A stretch of 64,000 bases of DNA from Anseranas semipalmata (taxonomy: Eukaryota; Chordata; Aves; Anseriformes; Anseranatidae), in contig VXAA01004026.1 of NCBI GenBank assembly GCA_013399115.1, positions 690,211 to 754,210 on the forward strand, given 5' to 3'. The notes under the pieces were generated by a model. The model was not told where the DNA came from. It saw nothing but the letters and a program-made list of their open reading frames with translations, and ran no database searches. The position numbers were made by a program, and so were the translations under genes. The stretch's first letter is position 1, and every line of letters starts with the position of its first letter. Positions 1-10,720 of the stretch are shown here, piece by piece.

Positions 1-914
1 GCCCACAAAAAATACTGAGACCAGCCATGTATCCCCTGTCAAGCCAACCAGCTCTTGTTAGTCCTCTTTTCTGCCAGTGCTGGCAAGTGTGGGAGGTGTA
101 GGAGTGTGTGGGGCACAGCTGGTCACCCAGGGCGTGCAAGGAAGGTTGTGCAAGGCATGGCCCCAGCACATGAGGCACCATGCTCCCAGCCCCTGCCCAA
201 GAGGAGCAGTGATTTTTCTCCACACATGTGGGATATCAGAGTGGGAGAAGCTGAGGCCACGGTTCCATAATGTCTCTTTGGGTACAGTTTTATCCCTGCT
301 CAGCCCTGGGCCTTTATTCTGGAGTGGTTCCTTCCTGCATATATGAACCTGCAGCAGGTAGAAAACGGACAGGTCTAAGGACAGAATAGGTGTACAAGCT
401 AAGGCTGTACTTCTTGTTCCCAGCAGAGCCCACATGTATCTACAGCAATTCCATAGAAATCAGCAGATTTCCTTCAGATTTACACCAGAATAGTAAAGCA
501 AAAGCTCCTGAGAAGTTCATGTTCCCAGCAGAGCTCTGTACTTCAGTACAAAGCACACCCACCCTTTTCTCTGGCCTCTCTCTTTGGGATGACTCACACA
601 GATTTCTGCTTGCAGTTGCCTTCGATCACTGCTGTGAGTCTGCTGTGATTCAGCTGTTCTCATTCTGAACTCCCTCAGAGCATTCAGTCAATCCCAGCTT
701 ACCGAGGTCGGAAACTAATGAAAATAACACCATACAATTTCCAGAGATGCTTGATACGCTTGATACTCAGCCACCTTTCTCTGCTGAATTGTCATGCAGC
801 TTCTCTGCAGGAACATGATTAACTCTCTAACACTTGGTGGGACAGCAGGCATGGGGTTGTCTGCCACTGTCTCCGGTGAATAGTTCACATTCCAGCTATG
901 TGCTTTTTACCACA
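1..914. other. Intergenic, no gene recognised
   Basis: I see no exon-like open frame with splice sites and no repeat I can name. Short open frames here have no recognisable domain and overlap on both strands, which is typical of chance frames in moderately GC-rich intergenic DNA. Confidence 0.6.
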
Positions 915-1590
915 TGCTATGATGAAATGGTTGACAAAAAACGGATTATGACCCGGCAATGTGCTCTTGCAGCCCAGAAAGCCAACTGTATCCTGGGCTG
1001 CATTAAAAGCAGCGTGGTCAGCAGGGCGAGGGAGGTGATTCTGCCCCTCTGCTCTGCTCTTGTGGACCCCACCTGGAGCACTGCATTCAGCTCTGGGGCC
1101 CCAGTACAACAAAGACATGAACCTGTTGGAGCAGGTCCAGAGGAGGGCCAGAAGGGTGGTCAGAGGGCTGGAGCACCTCTCCTATGAAAACAGGCTGAGG
1201 GAGTTGGGGTTGTTCAGCCTGGAGAAGAGAAGGCGCTGTGCAGACCTTATAGCGGCCTTCCAGTACCTAAAGGGGGCTTACAGGAAAGCTGGGGAGGGAC
1301 TCTTTGTCAGGGAGTGTAGTGACAGGACAAGGGGTAATGGCTTTAAACTGAAAGAGGGTAGGTTTAGATTAGGAAGAAATTCTTCACTCAGAGGGTGGTG
1401 AGGCACTGGCACAGGCTGCCCAGAGAAGCTGTGGATGCCCCATCCCTGGAGGTGTTCAAGGCCAGGCTGGATGGGGCTTTGGGCAACCTGGTCTGGTGGG
1501 AGGTGTCCCTGCCCATGGCAGGGGGGTGGAACGAGATGATCTTCAAGGTCCCTTCCAACCCAAACCATTCCATGGTTCTATGATTCTGTG
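915..1590 (+). mobile_element. CR1 LINE fragment, 3' end of ORF2 plus 3' UTR
   Basis: This is a 5'-truncated CR1 copy in plus orientation. The conceptual protein shows the characteristic CR1 ORF2 C-terminus: ALAAQKANCILGCIKSS, then [40 protein letters not shown] and [17 protein letters not shown]. These pieces fall in different frames, so the copy is broken by indels and stops. It ends near 1590 in the CR1 3' tail (a wording close to AACCATTCCATGGTTCTATG followed by ATTCTGTG), which marks a genuine 3' terminus. The left boundary is approximate. It is not a host gene. Confidence 0.9.
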
Positions 1591-3077
1591 AAAATATGAC
1601 ATGCTACAGGCTTGTAGAAATAGACAGGAATATGATTTTACTGGGCCAGATGGTGTAGGGCTGTCGCTGTTGGCCCAGGGAATCATGGCTTTCCACTAAA
1701 ACAGGATGTCCTATCTGAGGCAGGAGGATACAAAATTAGGAAAGATAAAGGCTCAGCATTTCCAAAGATGCTCAGTATGTGGAACAGGTGTGGCAGAAAC
1801 TCCTCTACTTAGACCTAGAAATTTGAGAGAGGGTCGTGTCTGGGAGCTCAAGTACAAGTTTGAGAGGAGAAATAGGTACAAAGCAGATCCTGAGAAGAGC
1901 AGCTGAAAGGCATAACGAGGGAAATGTCTCTACAGATCAGCTGGCAGAAAAGGCCTGGTTCTTTGCAGTAAACAGCAAAAACAGAAACTTGAACAGGGAA
2001 ACAAGCTGCTTTAAATGGGAAGACATGAAGGAAAAGAAAAAAAAAACAACAAAAAAACAACAGGTTCTGTTGATTAGAAAGTTCCACTGGGTTTAGCAAA
2101 AGGTTGAAGAAAATATGGGATGATGAAGGACTTGTTCTGGGGAAGGTTGCCAACTGAGCTGTGATGTTATTGTAAAAATCTTATTCTGGGGCTTGCACAA
2201 GTATTGGGAGGCAGTTTTAAAAAATTGCAGGGAAAAGGGAAACCAAAACAGCAAGATCCAGTGAAATCTCTTTTCTGTCTGCCTTTCTGAGCAATAACCT
2301 AACTCAAGTTACAAATGAAGACTGTTTGTGTTCAAGATTCGGCATGCTACCTTTTAATTTCCAGTGAGAGACTTTCCAGTGCACATCTGTGAACCATCTA
2401 AGAAGTCCTACAGTGAAAACAGGAAAGATGAATGATGACATTAACCAGTACAACAAAACAAGGCAAAAATATCCAAAGACAACCAAAAAAACCTTGTTTG
2501 GAAGGAAACTCAAAACAAAGGTTTCCCCCCACCTCCTTTTTTTTTTTTTTTTTTTAATACACTCTAAAGAGCACAGAGGGCACACATATAATTTCCTTTG
2601 GGACACAACTGCAAACCGCATAATGGCAAAAGACACAAATAAGTTGGCCAGAAGGCTGGAGCAAATGCCTGGCTCTAATGGAAATGCCTCAGCCCCGTCG
2701 TTGATCCCAGCACTTCTGTTTCTTCTCAAGGAAAGCTCCAGCACTACAGCACACCCACGGGCTGGGTCAGGCCTTGGTTCAGGAGTGACAGAGCAGAACC
2801 TTGACTTCCTGGAGAGCACAGGTTGCTTAGCCATCTGCAGAGCCTCCTGAGCACAAGGATGTGACCAGATCACAGGAACAATCCTGGGCCCTGTGGCAAC
2901 ATGTTCCTCTGGGGGACTACCAACACCACACACAAAGCCCTTGGCTTCCTGGAGACAGTTGCTTTTCCTTTTAGCAAGTTACCCCCTTACTGCCAGGTGG
3001 CGAGATTTACCACCTACCTCTATTCTTTGGAAAATAAGTTCACTACAAACACCTTCCTGGATCTGACCAATGAACCA
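1591..3077. other. Intergenic, no gene recognised; poly-T tract
   Basis: There is no recognisable exon. A 19-base T run lies at 2537-2555. The 153- and 209-codon open frames that cross this T run are frames through low-complexity sequence and show no domain. Confidence 0.5.
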
Positions 3078-3660
3078 GCTGACCCAGCACTCTGCTTTCA
3101 ACAGTGGCAATCAGAGAAGCTTGCTGGGGAGAGCACGCGAGCCCAGCTGCTTTCTGCAGCCCGCTCCCCTCACAGCGCCAGCAGCCACTGCTCTTACAGG
3201 GGGACCCTCGCGGCCCCTCAGCAGATCTCTTGCCCGTGAGGTTGCCTCATCCCTTCCCGAACCTGCCCACGCTTTGGCCTCCACAGCTGCCTGCCCCCCC
3301 ACTGCATCCTTCCCTAGGGCCCCCAAACCACCGCCCGCCAGGCCCTGCAGGCGACCCCTCCTCTCGTGCCGCAGGGCTGGGTGAGCAACTCTCCCCGCAC
3401 CCACCTCCTTCCTTTCATGCGTCCCGATCAGGCCCCAGCCACCTCCTCTCCCATGTGAACAATCCCGACCTTCCAGTCGTTCCTCCTGTGGACNGCTGGC
3501 GCTTTCAAGGAACTGCCAAGGATGACAACTCCAAGAGCTTCTTCTTGAGTGGTGGCTGCCACGTAAATCATGAGTTCAGCACCATACGAACATGATTTAG
3601 ATTATTCTACCCAAGACATAGCCTTAGCTTTGTGCACACTGAAGTTCACACACCACCTTT
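3078..3660. repeat. GC-rich duplicated unit, copy 1 (contains an assembly N)
   Basis: This GC-rich, CpG-containing block recurs at 46065-46814. By hand alignment I count about ten substitutions over roughly 575 shared bases (about 98% identity), five of them CpG to TpG or CpA type. Sequence outside the block does not match between the two loci. Copy 1 has a single N at 3494 where copy 2 has about 172 additional bases. The last 65 bases (about 3595-3660) look like the start of the neighbouring old LINE. I do not recognise the rest as a known repeat. Open frames through it (112, 104 and 163 codons) are proline/arginine-rich and look non-coding. Confidence 0.8.
3494..3494. other. Single-base assembly gap hiding about 172 bases
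   Basis: The sequence reads GTGGAC, N, GCTGGCGC. The second copy of this unit has the same two flanks separated by 46477-46648. The N is therefore most simply a collapsed or closed-up gap, not one unknown base. A true deletion marked by chance with an N is less likely. Confidence 0.75.
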
Positions 3661-4767
3661 CTGCCCCCTTCCTTGGTTTTGTTAAGTCCTCCTGGAGTTT
3701 TTCACCAGCAATTCAGCATTTTACGGGAACCTGGGCATCCCATGATGCACACCCTTCTCCAGGCCAGTAGTAAAGATGTTGAATAAAACCAGGCCCAAAA
3801 TTGATTCTCAGAGGTCCTGATGCTGTTTTTTCTCCATCTTGAAAAAGCCCCAGGCTTTCCTTTCTGTTTTCAAATTACAAAGGACACTTTCTCCAGTCCA
3901 CGGTGGCTTAGGATCCTCACAGTCTTTGTTGAGGAACCGTCAAAAGCTTTCTGAAAATTCAAATACATTATGTTCAATTTATCTACATACTTGTTACTAT
4001 TCCGAAGGAGCTGCCGTAGGCTGATGAGGCAGGATTGCTCCTTGCAGACATGGTGTTGACTGTTTCCCTTGGCATCATGTTTGTCCACATGTACAGCGAT
4101 CGTATGACTCTGCTGTCATAGGAGGGATGGAAGTCAGACTCGCTGGTCTATTGTCTCCCAAGATCCCCTCTAGCAAGGAGCTGCACTGGCACCTCTGCCT
4201 CCTCCAGAACAAGGCCACTTGCAACGACAGCTTACACACCTTGGCTAGCAGCTCAGCAGCTTCACATTTGAACTATCATACAAATGGTGCCTGGTCCTGC
4301 TGGCTTACTGACCTCCAGCTTATCTATTTGGTCTGATATGTCCTGTGAATTTACTTCAGATTGGTCTACCTATTCTGATCGATTGCTGTCAAGGGTATGT
4401 TGGGTTTGCAGCTCTCCCTGATATCTCCAGCAAGACAGACTGGTACATAAAACTCACTGAGCATTTCTGCTGTTTCCTTGTCACCCCCGAGTGCCCTTTT
4501 ACACATTTGCTATCAACGCAGTTGGCTTCCTGTCTTTGCTATATAAAGAACTATTTACTATCAGTCTTTGCAAAGCTCAACACACATTCTTTTTTAGCCC
4601 TTTTGATTTCTGGCATATGGTTGATAAGCTTCCCATTTTTTTAAACATTAACTTCTTACCTTTGATAGCATCCGTAGTGTTCCTAATGAGATGTGAAATG
4701 GCCTTTTTGGACCACATGGTTTTTTTTTCAAATTGTGGCACAACTTGTACCCAAGATTTTAATATAG

Positions 4768-4803
4768 TTTTTTGTTTGTTTGTTTGTTTGTTTGTTTGTT
4801 TTT
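4768..4803. repeat. (TTTG)n microsatellite
   Basis: About nine tandem TTTG units lie within the old LINE. Confidence 0.95.
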
Positions 4804-4858
4804 AACAGCATCTAGGCTGCCTTTTCCCTCTCGCTTTTTGGACTGCTCCTTTTAAGAC

Positions 4859-4880
4859 TTTATTTATTTATTTATTTATT
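4859..4880. repeat. (TTTA)n microsatellite
   Basis: Five tandem TTTA units are seen, 55 bases after the TTTG tract. Confidence 0.9.
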
Positions 4881-5103
4881 AAATCTCATTTTGATATACC
4901 ACTTGTGAAATTGCATATCCACATGCTGACTTTACTTGGGTTGTTCTCTCCCATTGCAACACTCACCTAACTGTACTGTGGTTATTATCATAGATCTGCT
5001 CCCTCATTAACACCTCTTGAAGTAGGTTCCGTGCACCACTCCAGACCAAATGAAGAATAGCATCTTTTTTTGTGGGTTCTATGGCTAGTTTTTTTCAGGA
5101 AGC

Positions 5104-5420
5104 AATCATAGAATCATAGAACCATAGAATGGTTTGGGTTGGAAATTATCTTAAAGACCATTTAGTTCCAACCCCCCTGCCATGGGCAGGGTCACCTCCC
5201 ACTAGACTAGGTTGCTCAAAGCCCCATCCAGCCTGGCCTTAAACACCTCCAGGGATGAGGCATCCACAGCTTCTCTGGGCAACCTGTTCCAGTGCCTCAC
5301 CACCCTCTGAGTGAAGAATTTCTTCCTAATATCTAATCTAAATCTCCCCTCTTTTAGTTTAAATCTATTACCCCTTGTCCTGTCACTACCCTGCCTGATA
5401 AAGAGTCTCTCCCTATCATT
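5104..5420 (-). mobile_element. CR1 LINE fragment inserted into older LINE
   Basis: The plus strand starts with repeated ATCATAGA octamers and GGTTTGGGTTGGAA, the reverse complement of a CR1 3' end. The minus frame then encodes [33 protein letters not shown] and [19 protein letters not shown]. This is a short 5'-truncated copy. ATCAT occurs at both junctions (about 5105 and 5415), but the octamer itself contains ATCAT, so a target duplication cannot be claimed firmly. Confidence 0.9.
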
Positions 5421-5539
5421 TCTTGTGTCTCTGCATCTCATCTTGATGAGGTGTCGATCCAAATGTGGGTAACTGAAATTCCTTCTAAAAGAATAGACCT
5501 GTCCTAAATGTGTAGCTACTTCTTTAATCTCACAGCAGT

Positions 5540-5945
5540 TCACAGAATCATAGAATTATTGAGGTAGGAAGGCACCTCTGGAGACCTTCTCATCAACCCA
5601 CCCCCCCTCAAAGAAGGGTCAGCCACAGAAGCTTGCCCAGGGCCATGTCCAGCTGGGTTTTAAGTATCTCCAAGGATGGAGGTTTCACAGCTTCTCTGGC
5701 AAACTGTACCAGTGTTGGACCATCTCACAGTAAGACATTTTTTCTTATGTTTAAATGGAATTTCCTGTATTTCAGATTGTGCCCATTGCCTCTTGTCCTT
5801 TCACTGAATATCACTGAGAAGAATTTGGCTGTGTTCTTCTCCTTGGCTTGCTCAGAAGGTATTCAGGTCAGGGATAGTTTTAGCAACATGTTAACTGCAG
5901 TGATGGAGTTCTCAGAGAGCTCAGCACAGCCTGGTCAGGTTTTTA
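5540..5945 (-). mobile_element. Diverged CR1 LINE fragment
   Basis: It begins with CACAGAATCATAGAATTATTGAGGT-like sequence, the reverse complement of a CR1 3' end, followed by the diverged text of the ORF2 C-terminus (compare 'cagcttctctggcaaactgtaccagtg' with the standard CR1 wording). It is more diverged than the copy at 5104-5420. The far boundary is uncertain. Confidence 0.8.
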
Positions 5946-5949
5946 ATTC

Positions 5950-6430
5950 ATGACAGTCCCTTTCCTTGTAAGGATCCCATCTATTTAGTATACATGAGAC
6001 CACATTTGAACTAATGTGTCCAGTCTGGGGCTCCTAGTAAAAGAAAGACATTGACAAATTGGAGAGAGAACAGTAAAGGGTCACCAAGATGGTCAAAGTG
6101 CTGCAGCACATGATGCACGAGGAAGGGCTGAGAGAACTGGATTTGTCTGAGCCTGGAGAAGAGAAGGCTGAGGAGCATCTTTTCACTATCTACATCTACC
6201 AAATAGGGAGTTACAGAGAAGAGAGTTACGCGCTTCTTGGAAGTGCATAGCGAAAGGACAGTAGATGTGGTTACAAGCTGCAAGAGAAATTCCATCTGGA
6301 CATAAGGAAAAGGAATTCACCACAGTGTTTAACCAGTGGAACAGGTTGCCCATAAATTGGTGGGATCTCCATACTTGGAGATACTAAAAACCCAACTGAA
6401 CTAGGCCCTGAGAACCATGAAGTAACTTTG
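5950..6430 (+). mobile_element. Diverged CR1 LINE fragment, opposite orientation
   Basis: Plus-strand text around 6015-6400 (CAGTCTGGGGCTCC, CTGGAGAAGAGAAGGCTGAGG, TGGAACAGGTTGCCC) follows the order of the CR1 ORF2 C-terminus. The frame is lost. It lies next to a minus-oriented CR1, so the two form an inverted pair. Confidence 0.8.
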
Positions 6431-9400
6431 AAATTAGTCATGCTCTGAGCAGTAATTCTTCCCCCACCCTTAGCTTCTGGCATACCTTTCCCTGAAAGCT
6501 CACCCATAACTTATGGCAAGGTAATTGCCTTCTCTAGGCATAAGCATTTATGAATGCCAGGTTTCATGACTGGTCAGTGCACAGTGTACCTCTAATGATG
6601 CAACTCTCTGGTAATAGAACAAGTTTGGTATCTTGTGGTGCCTCACAGCATCTGGAAACAAAGCTGGGTGCCCTTCAGGGCAGCGAGAGTATGTCCAAGA
6701 TGAATAGCTCTTCCACTGCAAGGCAAGATGGAAAAGACTCCAGAACAAACATGAAGACATTGCTCCTTTGCAGGCAAACTAATCCCTGCTTTTCCATCCT
6801 TTCATGTAATCCGCCCACCACAGAAAGTTGCTAACAAGGACTTGGAAAGTAAAATGTGCGTTAGATGAATGGGTTTGGCGGAGAGAACATCTGTTTGTGA
6901 GTAACTTCTTGTTCCCTACATATGATAATGGTTACGGATTAGTGTACAGAATACTGAACTTGTTTACAGCGCCTAGGAACTGTATGTTTTGAATCATTAA
7001 TAAGGAGTTTTTTAAATGCAGAATTTCTCATCAATGTGAGCGTTGCTGTTTTTTTCCCTCCCCAAATAGGTGCAATTGAGTTTGCAAATTAAATATCAGT
7101 GAGATTCACATAATGTCGCTCTTTCCGCAGCCAGAGAGATCAACATTTTTATTATCACAGTCTGTTCTGTTTAGTATGTTAATATTCATGACAGCTAATA
7201 GGTGAAAATAGAACCATTTTAACATGACCTCTCAAAGATATTCCAGGTTTAATCTGACACAAAACCAAAGGGAGTAGGAAATATTTACTGGGAGGGGGTG
7301 GGTCTGCTTCTTTAAAACAAACCTGGGAAACAAAGAACCTAAAATGAAATTATCCCTAGCTCAGAAAATATACATTTACACTTCTTTTCCTTTCAGCAGG
7401 GCTGTCCCTTCTGAGGGAGGTGGGCTGACCAGAGCATGAATGAAGGGGACTCTGCACATAATGCTCTGCCTTGAAGAGTTTTCCATGATCTAATGCTCAT
7501 CTTAGTTCAGATGCTTCTTTCTCTCCTCGCTTTTCACTGTACTCTTCAGGCAGGCTGTTCTACTATGGGGTTTAGCCTTTTAAAGAAATAAAAAGAACTT
7601 TTTAGTGAAGTACATATGTGTAAATCCCAGCTAATCATTGCACTGACTTAAGCTCTGGGCCAGCATTAAATGCAGATTTGCAGAGACGTAGATTTGCTGA
7701 CCTCCCTACACACAGCACATGGCATTTGCTTGTTTCCTTCTGTCATCTTCATGCGATGTTGGCCCTGCCTTGGTGCTTATTTTCTCTCAATTGTAACGTG
7801 ACCCCCCCGAATGCAGCCACTCCTGTGTGCGACTGGGAGGTCTGCATTCCAGCTCCCCATTGGAAACCCGTCGGAGCTGGGAGCGAGAATAGTCCATGAC
7901 ATATTCCAGTCGGAATGCCTGTTTTAAGAGCTTTTGGACACGCTCCAAACACAGCAAGTGCGGGACAGGGATCTGATTTCACCTCTAATGCAAGAAATAT
8001 TCATGTGAAAACTTCTCTTCCACAGAGGAGATTGTAACAGCAGTTAAAAGTTGTAATTAGTTTTCTGGTGTTATCTGGTTTTGATAAACATACACATAAC
8101 ACCACACCCACATATAACCACATTCACACCCTGTCAGAGCTAAACTAACCTGAAGGGAATCGGTGGTGTGTTTCTCCATCTGTGTCAGCAAAGACACTCA
8201 GAAAGGCTTAGGGATGGCTGGACAAGTTTATCAGACAAGACAAAACAAGACAAGGCAAGAAAAAAAAAAAAGAAAGATCACTAGAAAATCCACATGGCTG
8301 TATTTTGGATTGCTTTTTACTATTTTTCCCACTGCAGACTTGGTGTAGACAACTCTAGCTGAGATGGGCTGTGGTCCTTAAGGAAGAGAGCCCCGGACCC
8401 CTGCCCGGCAGGATGACCTCTCCAAGACAAGCCTTCAGCCACCTTCCCGTGAGAGAACATTTCTCACAAAGCAACCACCCCATCTCTACCTGTCAGTTCT
8501 CAAGGAAGACCTACAGGAAATAAGCCTAGGAAATAATATTCACCTCTGCTGGCTACCAAAATTCAGCAGCTCAGCAGAGGTATTTTCTTCATGTCATCCG
8601 GCAACGTTTCACACACGCTGCACCTGCTAATCCTTCTCTGTCCTCAGGTGCTCCCTACCTGGTGCTGTCCCCTCCCCGAGCACATCACATCTCCCCTTGC
8701 CACCACCCTCTGTGGTCCACAGGTGTCATTAGCTTATTCTTTTAAAGTGATTTTATTAAAAGTAAACTGAACCCAAAGCGATTGCTCCCAATCAGTACCA
8801 TGACATTTGCAGCTTCTGTCTCAGACCTGTAAAAAAGCTTGTTTGGCCAAAGATTTGCATACAGTTTTTGAGTGTACAGGCTCATCTAATGAACAATTAG
8901 AGCTACAATTCTTTCCTTGTCTGTGTCCTTAGAGCTATTACAACAATAAATAAATGGTTGGACATTCCACTTCCCATCATTACATAAAGGCTTAGGCTCC
9001 CTTCTGGAACCAAGTAACTCATAACAAAGGCAGAGTGATTCCACTGCTATCTCTGGTGGTTTGTGTGAATCTAAAAGACATGCAGACACAGCAAAGAAAA
9101 AAAGATAGCAAGTAAGCACAGACAAACATAGAAGTCTTCATGGCAGGAAAAATCCCTCCACCCTAGTACATACTTTTGGCTGAAAGATAATGTCTTTGTT
9201 CTCAGCTCCAAGATGCTGTCACTCCTATTTCTTTTCTTCTGCTCTAAAAGAAACAGACTTTTCACATTCTTTGTAAATGAAAGGAATCGCATTAAAAAAC
9301 CTGTTTATTGTTATTTTTTCTTCTTAGCAGAAACTGCCTGCAGGGTCCCCCCCTTTGGCCAACAGTTTGACAGACAGAAGTAATAGTCCTGTGAGTGAAT

Positions 9401-10579
9401 CTGATGTGTTACATGCATCCTTATGAGCCATTATTGATCCAAATGAAGGAGAAGCAAGTTGTACTGGCTGGGTGCTGGAGCATTTGAGCAGAGGCTGTCA
9501 ATATTGGAACTGATCAGACAGTTGAGTTTCGGTGAGTTTGCAGATAAATGCTCCCTGACACTATCAAAGGGTCTCCGTATAGGTTACAGCCTAGTGTGGT
9601 TATAAGCCTGAAGGGGCCTCTTGCAAAGATTAAATCTGTCTCCTCCTCTAGGGATATTTGCACAGTAAGAAAAATTGCAAACTTAAAGATAAAAACATTC
9701 CAACCTGTCTTCCAAAAGCAAGACTGCATATCAAAATGTTATATGCTATTCATGAAAAATATTTTAAAAAGCTCAAGAAGATTTCCATGCAAAAGCTCAA
9801 GAAGAACAGCCTATCCAGCTGGACCTCAAACTGTCCTATATGTACAACTACTTACAGGTACAAAACATAAAATAACATGATAGGGTTGTTTTGCAAAAGA
9901 CTGTCAGTTTGAAAATTAAACACTTTTAGTAAGACCATCTCCTCCAAGGCTGAACACTCAATAATCTAGAAGTACAATTAAGAAATTCAAATGTCTTCAT
10001 CTCTGCCTTGCTCCTCACTGCATCACATTGACTTTCTCAGGTGAAGACCCCATGGTTACGGAGACATGAAATTAGGTCACAGGAGAGAATAACTGCAAAT
10101 AAAACAAGCCCCTGGTGACAAACATCACAGTGGCATAGCCGACTGTTCAAACACAGGGTACCTTGGCAGCGGGGTGGCTGGCCCTGTCACTGTGGCTCGG
10201 AGCTGCAGGAAAGTCTTGTACAACTGTTGTTACGGGACTTCCCATGTCCATTGCCACAGGCTTATCAGAAATACTGGTCTTATTGCAGTGAGATAAAACT
10301 ATTTATTAAGGCTTACAGGGTAACAACTAACCCCCCCTAAACTGTGTATGACCTCTCACATGCAATTTCTTTTGGAGCTTAACAATTCATTAAAGGTAAA
10401 AGAGGAAAGACAGATAGTGGGGGGATGGAAAGCTGTTGCTGAGCAAAGGAGACCCCTTTGACTGAGTCCCCCCATGGTGGTACATGTCCTGTCACCAGCG
10501 GAGGCAGGCAGGTCTGGAGCAGGCTCCTTCGGAGACCGCTGGCTGTGCGCTTGGAATACAAACACCAGATAAGAGCAGC

Positions 10580-10720
10580 TCCAAAACCCGATGGCTGTGT
10601 CGCCGCCGGCCGCCGGCATCGACCGCTTTAAGCAAGCAGCGAGGGCTGAGGGGGTGAAGGATGGCAGCCCGCTGGCCGCCAGCGCCGCGCAGCCAGGACG
10701 GGCCGGTGGTGAACTCGAGA
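10580..10720. promoter_or_regulatory. Small CpG-rich patch, possible promoter or enhancer
   Basis: About 140 bases hold many CpG dinucleotides (for example GTCGCCGCCGGCCGCCGGCA and CCAGCGCCGCGCAGCC) inside otherwise CpG-poor DNA. That pattern fits an unmethylated regulatory element or a minor first exon. It is shorter than a standard CpG island, and no transcript structure is visible. It could also be a fragment of an unrecognised GC-rich repeat. Confidence 0.25.

Larger units (their letters stand above)
3595..5540 (-). mobile_element. Old degraded CR1/L3-like LINE, reverse orientation, interrupted by a younger CR1
   Basis: Read on the minus strand this resembles ORF2 of an ancient CR1-superfamily (L3-like) LINE. 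The minus frame near 3870-4088 contains KEQSCLISLRQLL, then YLNFQKAFDG, which corresponds to the KxxSCLTNL and YLDFxKAFD parts of the reverse transcriptase. Flanking text on the plus strand (around 3690, 3790, 4250 and 5430) matches the wording I know from old LINE copies in birds and reptiles. The reading frame is lost throughout. A younger CR1 at 5104-5420 splits it. Family assignment is from memory, and the boundaries are good to about 50 bases. Confidence 0.7.

Noticed and set aside
2304..2933. 209-codon minus-strand frame
   Set aside because: It passes through a 19-base T run (a Lys stretch on the minus strand), has no recognisable domain and no splice-site context.
3078..3660. GC-rich unit as an LTR
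   Set aside because: The shared block does not begin with TG or end with CA, has no TATA/AATAAA arrangement, and its right end is LINE-like.
5105..5419. ATCAT target-site duplication around the CR1
   Set aside because: ATCAT is also part of the CR1 terminal octamer, so the left copy is not independent evidence.
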